Assembly (NCBI GenBank): GCA_009617715.1
Contig: VTFK01000496.1
Location: forward strand, 124,001 to 188,000
Source: Plectrocnemia conspersa
Taxonomy: Eukaryota; Arthropoda; Insecta; Trichoptera; Polycentropodidae
DNA length: 64,000 bases
Direction of reading: 5' to 3'
The position numbers and the translations under genes are program-made. Below the pieces are notes generated by a model. That model searched no databases. It had not been told where the DNA came from and worked only from the letters and a program-made list of their open reading frames with translations. Below are positions 1 through 12,400 of this stretch, piece by piece (position 1 is the stretch's first letter; every line of letters begins with the position of its first letter).

Positions 1-480
1 AAACCCTTCAACGTCGCTTATAGGATAATATGAAAGTCCTTTTCTGGAACAGTTGTGTCGACGATAAAAGCATCATTGATAGCCGTAATCTCTCCGCGTA
101 TCCCTTGTTGGCACAGTATTCCTGAAATATCAAAGCATTCCATTCTTTCGTCTAGCCCGGCTGAGATGTTTGTAGCGCAGCCAAGAATTTATTCCGTCCG
201 CGCGTTTATTATTCGTGAGCATCTGTTCGCGATAGTGTTATCCTGGAGCGGCAACTGTCCAAACCGCCGCATCTGCTCACGGCATTTGGGGATTCTCAAT
301 CGTCTTCTTTGTTTGCAGCGATCATCTGACAATTTGCCCCCGTTCTGATCGACACCTGCCCTGCCGCGTTTGGCTCGTTGCGATTGACGACCGTGACGAT
401 GGTGTTAACATTAATGGCGAAACGTCACCTGACTGCATGTGACCCTTTCGTTTCACGCGCAACTGAAACTGTGTGTATAG
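1..480. promoter_or_regulatory. E-box-rich, GC-richer non-coding block
   Basis: This stretch is clearly less AT-rich than the DNA after it, and no open frame looks like a protein. It carries three CATCTG boxes (220-225, 270-275, 323-328), two CACCTG boxes (353-358, 426-431) and a CATGTG (436-441). Such homotypic E-box groups are typical binding sites of bHLH factors, and the nearest gene downstream encodes one. An enhancer role is inference only; it could also be the edge of a gene lying to the left. Confidence 0.35.
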
Positions 481-1304
481 TTTTACTTACAAACAGAATA
501 CAAAATCACATGCACTCAATGGTACATTGATTTGGATCACTTTGCATTGAAGAAGACGAGGACTCAAATCACTTACTACTCCACATTGATCATATTTAAA
601 TATTTTTTATAACATTTTTTTCAACAAAATATATTCATTTCGATATTATACAGTAGTTTTTGGAACTTATCTGCAGCTGCAAAAGATGAACACAATTTTA
701 TCAAAATGAAGGTTGTTATTTCTACAAACTCAATTTAGGACTTAAATATTTTTATTAGTTTCCAAATCCTTTCACAGTGGAAATGTGATTTATTGTAAAC
801 ATTTAAATGCACACTATATCAATTTAAAAAAAAACGATTTAGAAAAGTTTTAGTTTAAAAATAGATACCAACATTCTACCTTTCAACTACATTGACTGTG
901 ATTTCTAAATCGAGTATATTTAATCAGTGATAAATAATTTTTAAAAGGCGTGTATTTGAGAAGGGGTTCGAAAAGTGTATCGCCAGCAATTAATTGTTAG
1001 CAGTTTACCACCGTTGATCGCATAAACAAATTATAGGCTACAAATTATCGCTAGCATACTTTATTGCCAGGTAATACATATCATTTATATTATATAAATT
1101 TATTGGTAATTTTAAATTGAAAATAAAGTTTTCTATATTTATTATTTTTAATATCTGTGCAGTGAATAAAAAAAGTTTCACTGATGTTGACCAGTAAAAT
1201 TATATTCATACTTCTGAAAATATTATATAATTTCAATTCCGAAACGTCTATTTGCTGTTCAAACCCAAACCAAATCTAATGTTTATTTGTATATTTTTAT
1301 TTTT
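481..1304. other. AT-rich intergenic stretch
   Basis: Nothing gene-like is visible. A short segment near 1250-1275 (TGCTGTTCAAACCCA) matches the inner inverted repeat of the palindromic MITE at 25768-25961, so a related fragment may lie here. Confidence 0.5.
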
Positions 1305-1612
1305 AAATCTCCGTTGTAACCTAACAGGCGTAGGCCCAATGAGTTACAACGGGGTAAATCTGTACCAACTGAGAAAATTAATCAGATATAATGAATAATA
1401 CCACCAGACTGAACTTCTGTGAATCAGTGACATCTATATATTTAATTATAAATTATTATGTGTAATATAATTTACACTTAGTAGATGTGGGTCGGTTTTT
1501 TAATAATAGCACATTTTTTTATAAATAAAAATTTGAATCCCGCTGCCGGGGCTTGAATCCGCAACCTCAGAGTTACTAGTCTGAGGCGTTACGTACTGCG
1601 CTATTCCGTCCT
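1305..1612 (-). repeat. tRNA-derived SINE, copy 1
   Basis: Read on the minus strand, the element starts at 1612 with a tRNA-like head: an A-box-like stretch, an anticodon-like stem (CTCAGA pairing with TCTGAG) and a decayed B box before CCCCGGCAGC. A family-specific body follows, ending near 1310 in a hairpin with arms CCGTTG and CAACGG. A second copy with the same head, body and tail lies at 58136-58458, so these are two members of one family and not a tRNA gene. This copy is the more decayed: its B box reads GGATTCAAGCCCC where the other has GGTTCGAGCCCC. Pol III transcription is inferred from the family type. Confidence 0.75.
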
Positions 1613-1619
1613 TAATGAA

Positions 1620-1800
1620 GGTTCTAAAAGCAATAATAGTTTTTGAACTTTCATTAGATTAATTCGTTTGGGTTAGTGTACTTCTGTACTTGCGACATTT
1701 GTATTTCTTCTTCTGCTTATTTTCCCCCGAGATGAGTTGACTTACTTTGTATTTTGGACTTGACCTAATGAAAGTTCTAAAAATATATTTATGTCAAAAA
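1620..1800. repeat. Fragment of dispersed repeat R1
   Basis: The stretch contains GAGATGAGTTGACTTACTTT, then a segment reading TTTGGACTTGACCTAATG and GAAAGTTCTAAAAATATAT. The same string of blocks recurs at about 32905-32960 and 47810-47900 inside longer copies of the repeat called R1 here. No coding sequence is visible. The class of R1 is not known to me. Confidence 0.6.
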
Positions 1801-2079
1801 CATGACTCACAGGAAGAACGCAACACATTTTTGTGCGCTTACTTTATTATTATTCTTTTGAATTAGTCAACTGAAAATATGGTTTGCGGCCACTGGTTTA
1901 AAATCTCTATGTTGAATGACACATTGTTTCATATTTATGCGATAATAAAAATTGCATTATAATCCGGTGGCATAAATCAATTTGCGATGGTGTTATAAAA
2001 TATGCACGCACCCCATTCATAACGGAGCGTAAGGTAACACAGCAAAAAGATACGTTGCACGATTGTGCAAGTAGAAGAA

Positions 2080-2260
2080 TGGTCCACCTTATTTTACGTC
2101 GAGATCGGTGGAACAGGTGAAAAGGTACGAGGAGCAGAAGCAAAAGCGGTCGGTGCGTGTACCTGGCGCAACAGGTGCTCCGGCGCCACCTGCCAAACAA
2201 ACCCCTTCACCTGCGAATGGCCTTCTTCTCTGCGGAATCTAAACCGTTCTAATACCCAAA
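2080..2260. promoter_or_regulatory. Cluster of four CAGGTG/CACCTG E-boxes
   Basis: CAGGTG occurs at 2114-2119 and 2172-2177, and its complement CACCTG at 2187-2192 and 2208-2213, in a local GC-rich island of about 180 bases. Overlapping reading frames on both strands do not resemble a protein family. CAGGTG is the class of E-box bound by E-protein heterodimers and Snail-type zinc fingers. An enhancer of the downstream bHLH gene is plausible but inferred. Confidence 0.35.
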
Positions 2261-2449
2261 ATGGCGGAAATTGAAACTTTTGTTAAACTTTTTTGTCACA
2301 TTTGGTCTAACGAGTCGATTAATCGATACAATTTTTCCCTAGTACAGCATCGAATTTTTATGGAATTTCTCAGTAGATTATCCATATTTTTAATCTACAT
2401 GGGCTTAGGTATGATCTTAGGAACCAGATCGCATGAATAAGACAATATA

Positions 2450-2760
2450 TTCATGATCTAGCGTGTAAACAATGCGTGTGGGTTCCACGCGCATTAAGCG
2501 ACGAGAACAAGGCGACGCGCCTGTCGTATATTGCGAGAATCACGCGAGAAAAAATGATTGCTCTTAGATGGAAAACTGTTGCTCACCCTCCATATTCTCC
2601 CGATATACCACCATCATTTTACCATTTATTTAAGTTTCTAAAACATTATTTAGATAGTAAAAATAATAGTGTTAGTGACGTTAAAATATTTGAACTCACA
2701 GTTTTCACAATTGTGGGATTAAAAACTTGCCTGATCGATGGAAGAAGGTTGTAAAATATT
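2450..2760 (+). pseudogene. mariner transposase remnant, internally deleted
   Basis: The translation reads WVPRALSDENKATRLSY and then jumps to ITREKMIALRWK and HPPYSPDIPPSFYHLFKFL. These are three well-known blocks of mariner (Tc1/mariner, DD34D) transposases: the conserved WVPHELSDEN linker and the HPPYSPDxxPSDYHLF block with the last catalytic Asp region. The segment between TRLSY and ITREK, which should hold the first two catalytic Asp residues, is missing. The PSDYHLF motif has become PSFYHLF, losing an Asp. The C-terminal LPDRWKK block survives in another frame near 2725. This is a dead fragment, and I see no clear terminal inverted repeats. Confidence 0.85.
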
Positions 2761-4335
2761 TTTTTTATTGAAAAAAAAACGTCTCTTCTTCTGGATACTC
2801 CTAATATTTGGCTATATTTGGTAATATTTTCTAAACGTAAAAATAGTTTCGATTTAAATAAATTAAAATATTAATTTATTTTTTTAGAAATTAAAATCTA
2901 ATCAATGAAAAACCTAAATCAGCGACATTTACACGAAAAAACATGGCTGCGGGCTTTTAAATTCCAAGGCATAAACTCGTTTGTTTATGATGATCAATTT
3001 ACGGAGAGCACCTGGTTTGATAACGATTAACGCCTATCGATTAACCATCACAGCTTCCGTTCCAGAAAGATCAATCGACTGCGATGGCCATCATTTTTAA
3101 ATAAACGAGAGATCTTCTATAAAAATTATAATTATAATTAATCAAGCTCTCACTCTCTCCCCCTCTGTATCCAATCATAACCAGTATTGTTCTTGTACCA
3201 CCAATAAATGGCAATTAACAATTTATCATTTAATCGTGAGCTTTCTACTCAAATTGTATTAGCATCACTATCTACCTTACAAAATAAATTATTATTTTAC
3301 GTATTTACTTTGAAGTCTCACAAATTTGTATTTTATTTGAAGTGATCACACAGTGAAAATATTTTATAAATTAACTTATAAACGAGAATGTAATACAGTG
3401 GTCAGAAAAGTCTTACTTATATCTATGATTCTTGTGAGAAAAGAATGAAAATATCAATCCAACTTTTAATTTTTGATTTGTCATACAATCTTGAATTAAA
3501 AAAATATTTTCCACATAAATCCCATCTCTACAGCACATTTTTATAAATTATTTGCGGTTATCTATAAAGCGTATAATAAAATCATTTTTGTAAGAATTTC
3601 GTTGCTATCTTTTAATAAAATCACAACGCTTGTTGTGCATTCATGCGACAATTGCCCTGTAAAAGGCCGCAGCAAGTTTATGGCACTGAGGCTTGACCCG
3701 ACCTCCTACCTGGGTTGTCGCGAGTGACAGACATATTTAAAAAAATATTTTCTTATGACAGACATATTTAAAAAAAATATATTCGAGACATTTTTTTTTT
3801 CGATTTTATTTGAAGAATAATCCGAGAATTTCTGGTTAAGAATCAAGGATTTCATTCCAGTTTTTTCTCGAGGGAGGGGCAAAATATGGCCAGTCAGTAA
3901 TAATTACTTTTAATATTTCGATTTCATTAAATGACATACATTTTTCTGAAAAAAATTATCGGGGAGGGGGTGATCTTACCCCCCCTCCTTTGTCAAAATG
4001 ATTATTATCAAAGTCGTATCTAGCAGTAGTTTTTTTTAAAATATACCCTTATTTAATATCCTGTTTATTTTTTTCAAATTAAATCTAAATATTATATGTA
4101 TAATACATATATTAAAAAATGTTTTATTTTTATTGACCGCATTAAAGTGAAACCGCGAATATAACTCATCAATGTCATTTCTAATAGCGACGAACTTTGT
4201 CTCGTTGGTCGTATCGATCAGGCATGCATTACAAATGCACAGCAGTATCCTAAAATATATGCCACACTTTCTACATGCGCCAAAATAAATCAGTGTTTTT
4301 TTAAACATTCAAATTCATTAAATAATGTTAAGTAT
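2761..4335. other. AT-rich intergenic stretch with an R1-like fragment
   Basis: No gene is visible. A unit containing GACAGACATATTTAAAAAAA is repeated in tandem near 3725 and 3757. From about 3825 to 3960 the sequence (TTTCTGGTTAAGAATCA, GGCCAGTCAGTAA, ATTAAATGACATACATTTTTCTG) matches the edge of dispersed repeat R1 seen at 32410, 38480 and 48820. Confidence 0.5.
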
Positions 4336-4338
4336 GGT

Positions 4339-4518
4339 GCAGAGGCGTAATTCTCTACAGACCCCGCAACCACGGGGTGGGGAGCATGTTTTAGTGTATT
4401 TTAATATTTTAAAAATCTAGTCACCTTTGAAATTGATTTTACACTTTTTTTTATAAATAAAAAAACTATTCAGAAAATTATTTTTTTCAAGCGGCCCAAA
4501 ATTTGAAGTTACGCCTTT
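4339..4518. mobile_element. Small palindromic DNA element (MITE), probable
   Basis: The left end reads CAGAGGCGTAATTCT and the right end reads GAAGTTACGCCTTTAC. They are imperfect inverted repeats of each other around AGGCGTAA, about 180 bp apart, with no coding capacity between them. This is the pattern of a non-autonomous DNA transposon. The target duplication is not clear, so the class is left open. Confidence 0.4.
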
Positions 4519-4764
4519 ACGTCTTTCTGTCACTCCAACAAATATTCAAAACTGTGTGAATTCTGTGGCAAATACATATTTTTTTAAGAACGAGGCACTA
4601 CATACATACTACATATCCAAAGTACAGTGTTGCCAGTACGTGGGTATCATCTTCAACTTGTATTTAAGTCAAAACCGATGCCTAACAGTTACAACGTATC
4701 AATCTCGATTTACACATCTATGAACAATTTCTCAAAGAGGCGATGGCATATGTGGCATCGCCTA

Positions 4765-4945
4765 ATATGGCAAGTTCTTCTCGTCTTCAAACAATCTGAC
4801 AAGGACTTTTCCAAGCGACAGATATCTAATTTCAGTATAGCAAATATTTATATTGTTTTTAATCAAGTCAAGTTTTTCGAGTCAATCAATGAAATATGTT
4901 TACAATTCATAAAAACATTAAACCGTAAGGGCTACCACCCATAGT
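4765..4945 (-). pseudogene. hAT transposase fragment (GTF2IRD2/ZBED-like)
   Basis: On the minus strand the frame reads KLDLIKNNINICYTEIRYL, then SLGKVLVRLFEDEKNL. It matches the hAT block that usually reads YHTEVRWLSRGKVLKRFFEL, which is also visible in the larger hAT pseudogene at 61085-62440. Only this short piece remains recognisable. The plus-strand open frame over the same bases is a shadow. Confidence 0.65.
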
Positions 4946-5149
4946 TTTTCACAATTTGATTCAAAAATACTCTCATTGTGAAGTGTCATGCCATAGACCT
5001 TGCACATGTTGAAAATTTTATATATTTTTTTGTGCTGCACACCCTTAACAATGAAATATTCATTGTGTCATTCTAACTGAACTTCGTGTATAGAACCCTA
5101 GGTTTCCGTTTTACAATCAAAGCAATGTTCTTTGATGATTTTCTCAATT

Positions 5150-5625
5150 TGAACGCTTAGCACTCGAGGCGCCGATCACTCGCGCAAATAATCACTGCCG
5201 ACGTACAAAGGTGGAAAGACAAAGGCATACCGCATCAGTCATCGGCGCGAACGTCAATCATTCGGACCGTGGCGTTTGTTTTGTTGTCCGTAAAGCCGAA
5301 AGTGCGGCCAGAGAAGCAGCGGTCTGTTGCCTTTTGGTGCTTCGGCTGAGAGCGAAAACAAAACGCGCACTTTGTAAACAAGAATAGACGTTTCGCACGT
5401 GATTTTCTGCGTGGGCGGCCGGTTCAAAAGCCCATCGCATCGAACAGATGCGCTATCTTGTGTTCTAAACCTGATCTCGTTTCCTGTAATGAACGTCGGC
5501 GCCCACGTGAGATTATTAAGTGGTAAACGAGCGGACGATAATGAGCTGCCACACACGCATTCGATACGAACGCACGTAAAAAGCATGGACGCAATTAAAT
5601 TTGCCGATATATGCACTTTCTAACT
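5150..5625. promoter_or_regulatory. GC-richer, CpG-containing block with E-boxes
   Basis: A stretch of roughly 450 bases is richer in GC and CpG than its surroundings. It holds CACGTG at about 5396 and 5503, with a third at about 5739 beyond the block, and a CAGATG near 5444. Long overlapping frames on both strands reflect base composition and do not resemble known proteins. It could be a distal promoter, a non-coding first exon or an enhancer. No TATA or splice donor settles it. Confidence 0.35.
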
Positions 5626-8600
5626 GGGTAATAAAGATTCGAATGTTTTGTACTACAGTAATAAGATAACGAGAGCAAATTTAACGCTAAGAAAAGCGCT
5701 GTAATCTTTGTCGCTGTTGTTTAAAATTAAAGATTCCCACGTGTTTTTGTTTGGCAAAGCAAATTTGTCCGATTGTCACTTTCTACTGTGCAATTATGGA
5801 GCCCTTCAGTAATAACAAAATAACTCCGCTTTTTTGCTGTTCTTAAATTATATTTATTGTTCTCTTATGAGCACAAAATAGTCGCCGGCTGGCCTAAACT
5901 CCTGATGACATCTATCCTATGAAATATTTTATAAAATCAGACGAACCTTTCACGTAAATGTAAACAAGGAATGAATCAAAATTAACATTGATCAGTTTTT
6001 GCTGACCTGTGTTATTTTTTAATCTATATTACAAGTACAACTTATAAAAATATTCTCACTGCACGACAATGAGTAAAATACTATTATTTCATTGAATCAC
6101 AAAGCAGAGGAAATAATGTATGGGTTAAATGTCCTTGCATTGATAATGAAACTGTATATCGATATTTTCTATACGGAAAATAATCATAGATTTTTTTATG
6201 ATTTGACTATATTTTTTTTAAGGCGAGCGGTCAAAAATTAAGTGGCAATTACAAGTTACAAGCTATGGTATTTAAAAATATCTACTTGCTTTTTACGTTA
6301 TTTTATTCATAACCTTCTAAAAAAATGTTTTAAATGTTCTTTGTATGTTTTAAAGTAAAATTGCATAATACATTATGCGTACATAATATTAAGGGCGAAC
6401 ACAACTATGTTTCATTTTTATTATTTCATAATAATCCTTATCAAACCGGTAGAGTAATATAATTATTACAGCCTTATTGTTAAACATTAAATTTGTACGA
6501 ATATTTTTAAATGATTTACAATGGCTGCATATTTTTATACTGCATAGGAAAGGGTGGGTCTGTGCCAGATGCGGCTTTGAAAGCTTTTACCGGACAAAAA
6601 CTGTATTTTTATTGAATCCAATGCGGTCCATTTTTAAGTTAAAATGAAGCTTTTCACCTATTATTTATTTAAATTTAACAAGTAAAGTAGCAACACCTGT
6701 TTTTTCAGACATTTTTCTCTACGATTCGGCTATAAATACGGGGGCACAAAATTCTTTCGTAAAGTCCTTTCATTATTCGCGTCCATTAAAACAAATCATC
6801 ATCTTATTGAAGTTTGTTCTTTGCAACACTGTTTCTCAATAATGTTAATAACGATATATACAATAATATATTGTATTATTGTAACCACATAATATATATT
6901 ACATATATTTTTAATTTATCATTTTTTTTGATAATTCTTGAAAAATTCTTATTTCTCATTGTTCGAGAAATGAAAAATACCAAATAACTAGAATGCTTAT
7001 ATAGATAATATATTTAGATTCCTTAATATTTGAAAACACTTAAATTATCTTGTAGTCAATTATCTCGAAACATATATTTATTGAATTTGCCCTTACTATC
7101 CTCAACGCCTCAATTATGTAATAGTTCATTTGAGTGAGCATAAACCATTTGTGGAATTGTTTTCCATAAGCTAAAGGACAGTAGAAAGAATGAAGTGTTT
7201 TATTTCTAAAATGGAACTCCCTTTTTTCTACCCATGTACTTTTAAGGTATTCTGTCACAAGTACCAAATACTGAATGATTCTTCCGTTACTCGCCTATGA
7301 ATAATCTCATTATCGTTATAGATGCTCGGCGCGTTAACACAACACGTTCGTGTTTTTTATACACGCATTTAATTGATGTCAATGTAAATAATAAATGTTA
7401 ACCGATTCTCCCCTGGTAGAGACTGGCGCCACGTTCTTCTACCGTTCGGTGCGAGCGTAATGCGGCGTATACACGTTCGCATTTTTTGTTTCAATTTATC
7501 AGTCGATATGCCGCAATTCTTGGAATGCGAAGAACATATGGAATAGAGAAGACGCCAGTTGTTAGAGAGCAAAAAAACATAAATACAACATTGTAGACGC
7601 AGCGTCAAGCTCGATTAGGTTTATGGCTCTGTATGATATAATACACACATGTGTGTGATGCTCAGATGAAATATTTGTGGAGAATCAAAAATAAAAATAT
7701 TTTCTTTCTTATTCCAAAAATATGTTAGAATTTAAAACGTCACGTGCTTTAAATTTTGCCTACCACACAAAAATAATATCATGTTGTCATGTATTAATTT
7801 CACTCTTCTTTATCTTGACTGTGACTACTGTTATGTAATTATTTAATTAACTGTCATGTCAGTATGCTGATGCGAATGTTCCCAGATGTTCCTACTTGCA
7901 GATGCAACAATTTTTCGTATTACATACTCAACTTTGCAAATATATATTACTATATGTACTCTTGGCACTAAAATTATTTGGTTTATATGATATAATATAA
8001 TATGTATATTTACATATGTGTGATAGATGCTGAGATATCGGTTTTAATGTATTATTCTGACTTTGTAAATTTGTATTCTTTCTCATCTGAATGAAGTTTT
8101 TATACTGAATATTAGTCTAAAATCACATTTTTTTAAATTTAATCATGTGCAAAAACAATGTGATTGTATTTAATTTTCTTATTTAATAATTTATAATATT
8201 TTATAAAATATATTAAAATAATAAAAAATATATTTAATTGTAGCATAGTGTATCAGATGAATAGCTTATAAAGTGAGAGAATTTCGGTAAATAAATGCCT
8301 TGAGTACAAAGGGATGACAATTTAGTTTCGAACATTAAAAAAAAAATTAATGATATCTTCAGATTTTTTTATCAATTAAACATTAGATGTATTTCATTAA
8401 TTATGGAAAATAATATCAATTAAACCACTGTGATTAAGCGATAAATTAATATGTATTACAAAATATGTATTCGCTGATTTTGGATTGTAAGATGATGAAT
8501 AAAATGAACGACTGAAATATTTTAGGTTTTTCTATTTAGGTATAATAAATAAATTTATTTATTTGTCGTAGAATTTTTTGAGAAGGGTCTGAAGTGGGCA

Positions 8601-10229
8601 ATACCGAAGGATATGTGTCTGCTATTTTAGTAAAAAAAACGTATACCCTCTGGTTAATATAACGTAAACTTAAGAGGTCTTTCTCAAAAATAAGTATCGA
8701 TTTGCCTATGTACGACTCGGCCTACATAACACCTCTTTAATAGATTAAAAAAATTGTGCTATAAAATATTATATATAGATTGCCAGTATCGATTAATATA
8801 TTTTTTATTTAACAAACATCTGAGATTGATAAAAATAGTGTTTAAAATAATGTTAAACAGAAAAGCAACCTCTTGTAAATTTTTCAGTTTTTTCATTGAA
8901 GAACTGGGGTGAAACTTTTAGATATAGTAATAATATGAGGTGAATCACAGATCCAGAGACTAAGCAATTAAGTGGGTTATGGCACAAAAACGTTGGAATC
9001 ACTTTGTGACTTTTGGGTCTTATATGTATACATTTTTGAAGCAACTGTACATAATCTGGATGTGAAAATCACACTTTAAAACTTGTCAGAATGGATTAAT
9101 TTAGAGCCTTGCAAATATATTTGGTATCATACAGTAAATCTATAATTTCTAATAGGCAAAAGCCTAATAATATGGGAGGTTTTATAAACAATAAAATTAG
9201 TTTTTTTAAAGACTAAATAGTCATCAATGATACGCGGTTAAACCAGTAACTCTATATTTGAAATATTGCCCTTTGATGTAACTTTCATATATTTTTTTTT
9301 TGTAAAATTTTGAATATGTTGTAGTGTCTAGCTTGATAAAAATTGCTACTAAAAATTGCTATAGTTTCTATATTAAGCAAATCTGCGAAACAACAGTGAA
9401 TAATTAAAAATACAATATTGAATTAAAAGACAACTTGAGAAAAAAAAAAAAAAACAGCAAAATTTCAAATAAATCGCTAATTTAATGATTAAAAATATAC
9501 TGAATTATATTTTCATATAAACGTTATTAGCAAAATCGTTGAATTAATGCAGAATTCAAGCTTGTTTTATAGAAATTTAATCAAAGGCAAATTACCAAAT
9601 TTTTTTTTAAAATAAAAAATCCTAATACTACAGAATTACTTAAAGAAATTATCGATAGTCGATACTTGAACGTAATATCTAATCAATCGTGATACGCATA
9701 CTGTTGAGTGTAATTAAAGCAGTGTTTAACTTTTCGTTGATTTACTTATTCTTCTCTTTGTGCTGATGTTACTTTGGCGATAAAGTGTATTAAAATACAT
9801 ACAATGTTGTTTTGCAGGCGTAGTTTAATTAAATTAACGATGCCAGACATGCACGGATGAAGAGCAAACCTTTAATAAGTAGAAAAAAATATCTCATGAT
9901 TTGCAAACTCTAAGAATCCCACTTTAATTTTTGAAAATTTATCAAATGTTTTCAACCAGGTGGAGGACAATAGTCCTCCACGCAAACAACCGTTAAGCTA
10001 ATCGACAGACACAACCTAAATATTACATATTTAATCTCATCTAAGTTTGGCTATTTATTGATTAGCACTAGAGACGCCCGCCCCTTTTATCTTATGGGAC
10101 TTAAATTTGTTGCAACGATACCAAGTGTTCAATTGCGCATTTTTTAAATATTTTGAAACTAAGATCAATGTTATAAAGCGTAGGAATGCGCCCGTTGCAA
10201 GTGCACAGGTTAACCCAGACAATAAAATA
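5626..10229. other. Long AT-rich intergenic region
   Basis: I find no exon, RNA gene or recognisable transposon protein in these 4.6 kb. A perfect hairpin (GTGGAGGAC, four-base loop, GTCCTCCAC) lies at 9960-9981, shortly before the CpG island. A minus-strand frame at 8853-9044 is open for 63 codons but matches nothing I know. Confidence 0.5.
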
Positions 10230-10645
10230 GCACTTGAATATCGAACGTGTGTGGGTCCAAACGCCGCCAGCTGGTCGCGTCGCGGCGATTGCGGCTTGGC
10301 GCCTCCTCCCCTCCACCCCCCGCCCCGCCCGCCTAACCCTCGTCCGCCGCGGGACGTTCTCACCCCGAGCGGCCGACCTTCGCGCCGCAGAGCCGCGAAA
10401 GTGGAACCGATGGCCCCTTTGTGGCCCAAACGCCGAACGCATAACTGTCAAGATTCTAAAGATCTCTCTACTCCTTTTTTATTCTCCCCCGTCGCCTTTT
10501 ATCTGATCGGCGGGATAACAACACAACAGGTAAAAAGGTGTTATTAAATTTAGGAATTCGACTTCGTTAGCGCTGCTTCGCATTACCTGGCTCCGTCCGC
10601 TAGCCGCCGATACGCGATCGCTGCTTTTGTTTTGTATGGATATTC
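10230..10645. promoter_or_regulatory. CpG island, likely promoter or 5' exon
   Basis: About 400 bases of very CpG-rich sequence rise abruptly from AT-rich DNA. All long frames across it, on both strands, are proline/arginine-rich by-products of composition. A good splice donor (CACAACAG followed by GTAAAAAG) stands at 10529/10530. The frame that would join the net exon with the correct phase hits a stop at 10457-10459 and has no ATG after it, so a coding first exon ending here is not supported. A non-coding first exon or promoter of the downstream bHLH gene is the simplest reading. Confidence 0.45.
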
Positions 10646-12299
10646 GAGGCAGGCGTGCCAACGTCACGCGTATGGACGAATTTGGGCCAAATAAAAAATA
10701 TTATCCACATCGAATGTCAAATAAAATACATTTTTAATATTTAAATCAAGTACTTGATATAAACACATTTTGTAGTCTTCAGATCACCCGGATAATTTGC
10801 CTTTATCTACTCTATGATCTCAAAACGTTGTTCTTTTAATATCCTCTTTAAATAAGATAAAGTCGCAGGATGGCCATATGTGATGAATACGTTCGCTACA
10901 GCGTTTTGGCTAAAAAATCAAGTATTAGTGGTAAAGTGTGAAATGGTAATTTGTATAAGAATTTGTAAGATAATAATCATTATTGACCGTTGGTAAAGAT
11001 TTTTTTGCTCTTGGCTCTTCAATTTACGATTTAAACACATTTTTATCCATGCCTTGGTTTAAGTCTAGATATATTTGATGCGGTTTTAGTCTTAATGCGT
11101 TTTAAATCCGAAAAACGCTTTTACCAAATATCTGATTTCGTTTTATGGTTTTGTATTTTTTGTAAAAATATGAACATATACATAAAGACCAAAATTAAAT
11201 CAATATTTAATTTTTACCCCAAATAAATCTTGATTATTAATTAAATTCAAGGACTCGAGTTCTTGAAGATGAATAATGTAATATAACCTATGGAATAATT
11301 TAAATTTTAAAAACTTATATCAAGTAGATTTGTTTTGATTTTTTATTATTTAGTATCAAATTCTTCGTTTTTTTACTTTTATTTGTACCCATGTGGCCTT
11401 TTTACGTTTGCTGTAAATATTGCCAGTTAAGAAAATGCCCAAAAAGCCATCTAGTATGTTACCCATTACCAGAAAAATGCCCAGTTGAGCATTTGGTGTA
11501 ATTGCGACAAGCCTGAATCGCATCTTTCTATACGCTATTTGCGTTAACACAGTCAGTTCGAGAGCTATCCATTTCATAATTAATCATAATTGAGAAAGAG
11601 ATGGAAAGTTTGGGTTTACGCCCCTACCATTAATACGATACGGATATACGTTCCATATACTTATAATTCCGCAATGACTAAAAATATATATGTACTATAT
11701 ACATACAATATAAAATTGACAAAAAACATATTCTAGCGAAAAACTAATAACATAAATAGATAATATACACAACTACTATAAAACATTGTATACTGAATAT
11801 AGTCGTTATTTGTAGTTAAATTTGTAGTTAAACATTCTGAAAATTGTAATTTATAAAAACACGAAAAACTTATTAATTATGAAAAACACAATCTTTGTGT
11901 ACTACAACAACGGAGGTTGTCATTTCCTCCCTTTATTTACAGTTCGATTATGTTTTTAATATATACAGTCATGGCTTTAACAACCAATAGCTGACAAACA
12001 AAATAATAAAGAAATAAATAAAATATCAACGGCTGGAATTGATTTTTTTATATATGTTTACTGTCACAGTAAATATGTTTAACCAAATTTACTACATTAA
12101 GAATAAAAGTTGAAAATAATCTGCCACTGTGTCACCCATGCATTAATTGGCCCCTTTGTTGTAAAAAATTCTACGAATGTTAATTTAATAAATGTATTAT
12201 GTTTTAAATACATAATATGTTAAGATATGCCAAGAACTCGAGAGACGAAAAACGGTTCTCATCCATTAGTTTAGCAGTGTGCACACTGGATTGTGTTAT
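10646..12299. other. AT-rich stretch upstream of the net promoter candidate
   Basis: No gene, RNA gene or clear repeat is visible. Confidence 0.5.
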
Positions 12300-12400
12300 T
12301 ATGATAAAACATCTGGACCTGTACAAGTTGTGCCAGATGTCCAGATGCTAAAAGAGAGTGCCCACTATAAAACGAAATAAAAAATCCAGTCAGACAGCGT
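12300..12400 (+). promoter_or_regulatory. TATA promoter candidate with three CAGATG E-boxes
   Basis: CATCTG at 12310-12315 and CAGATG at 12334-12339 and 12342-12347 form a tight group. A TATAAAA follows at 12366-12372, and a TCAGAC initiator-like site has its A at 12392, 26 bases from the first T of the TATA box. This spacing is close to normal for an arthropod core promoter. CAGATG is the E-box type preferred by Atonal/NeuroD-class bHLH proteins, so control of net by a related factor is a reasonable inference. Use of this promoter is not shown. Confidence 0.5.

Noticed and set aside
1540..1612. tRNA gene
   Set aside because: The tRNA-like head is followed by a body shared with a second copy at 58136-58458, the B box here has changes, and a proper cloverleaf with a variable arm could not be built. 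It is a SINE head.
5254..5623. Overlapping frames in the GC-richer block at 5.2-5.6 kb
   Set aside because: Open on both strands with no motif; more likely non-coding regulatory DNA.
8853..9044. 63-codon minus-strand frame
   Set aside because: Briefly considered a transposase remnant, but no conserved block could be matched.
10055..10667. Several frames of 62-146 codons in the CpG island at 10.2 kb
   Set aside because: Pro/Arg-rich frames open in four phases; none has a recognisable motif or fits the net splice phase.
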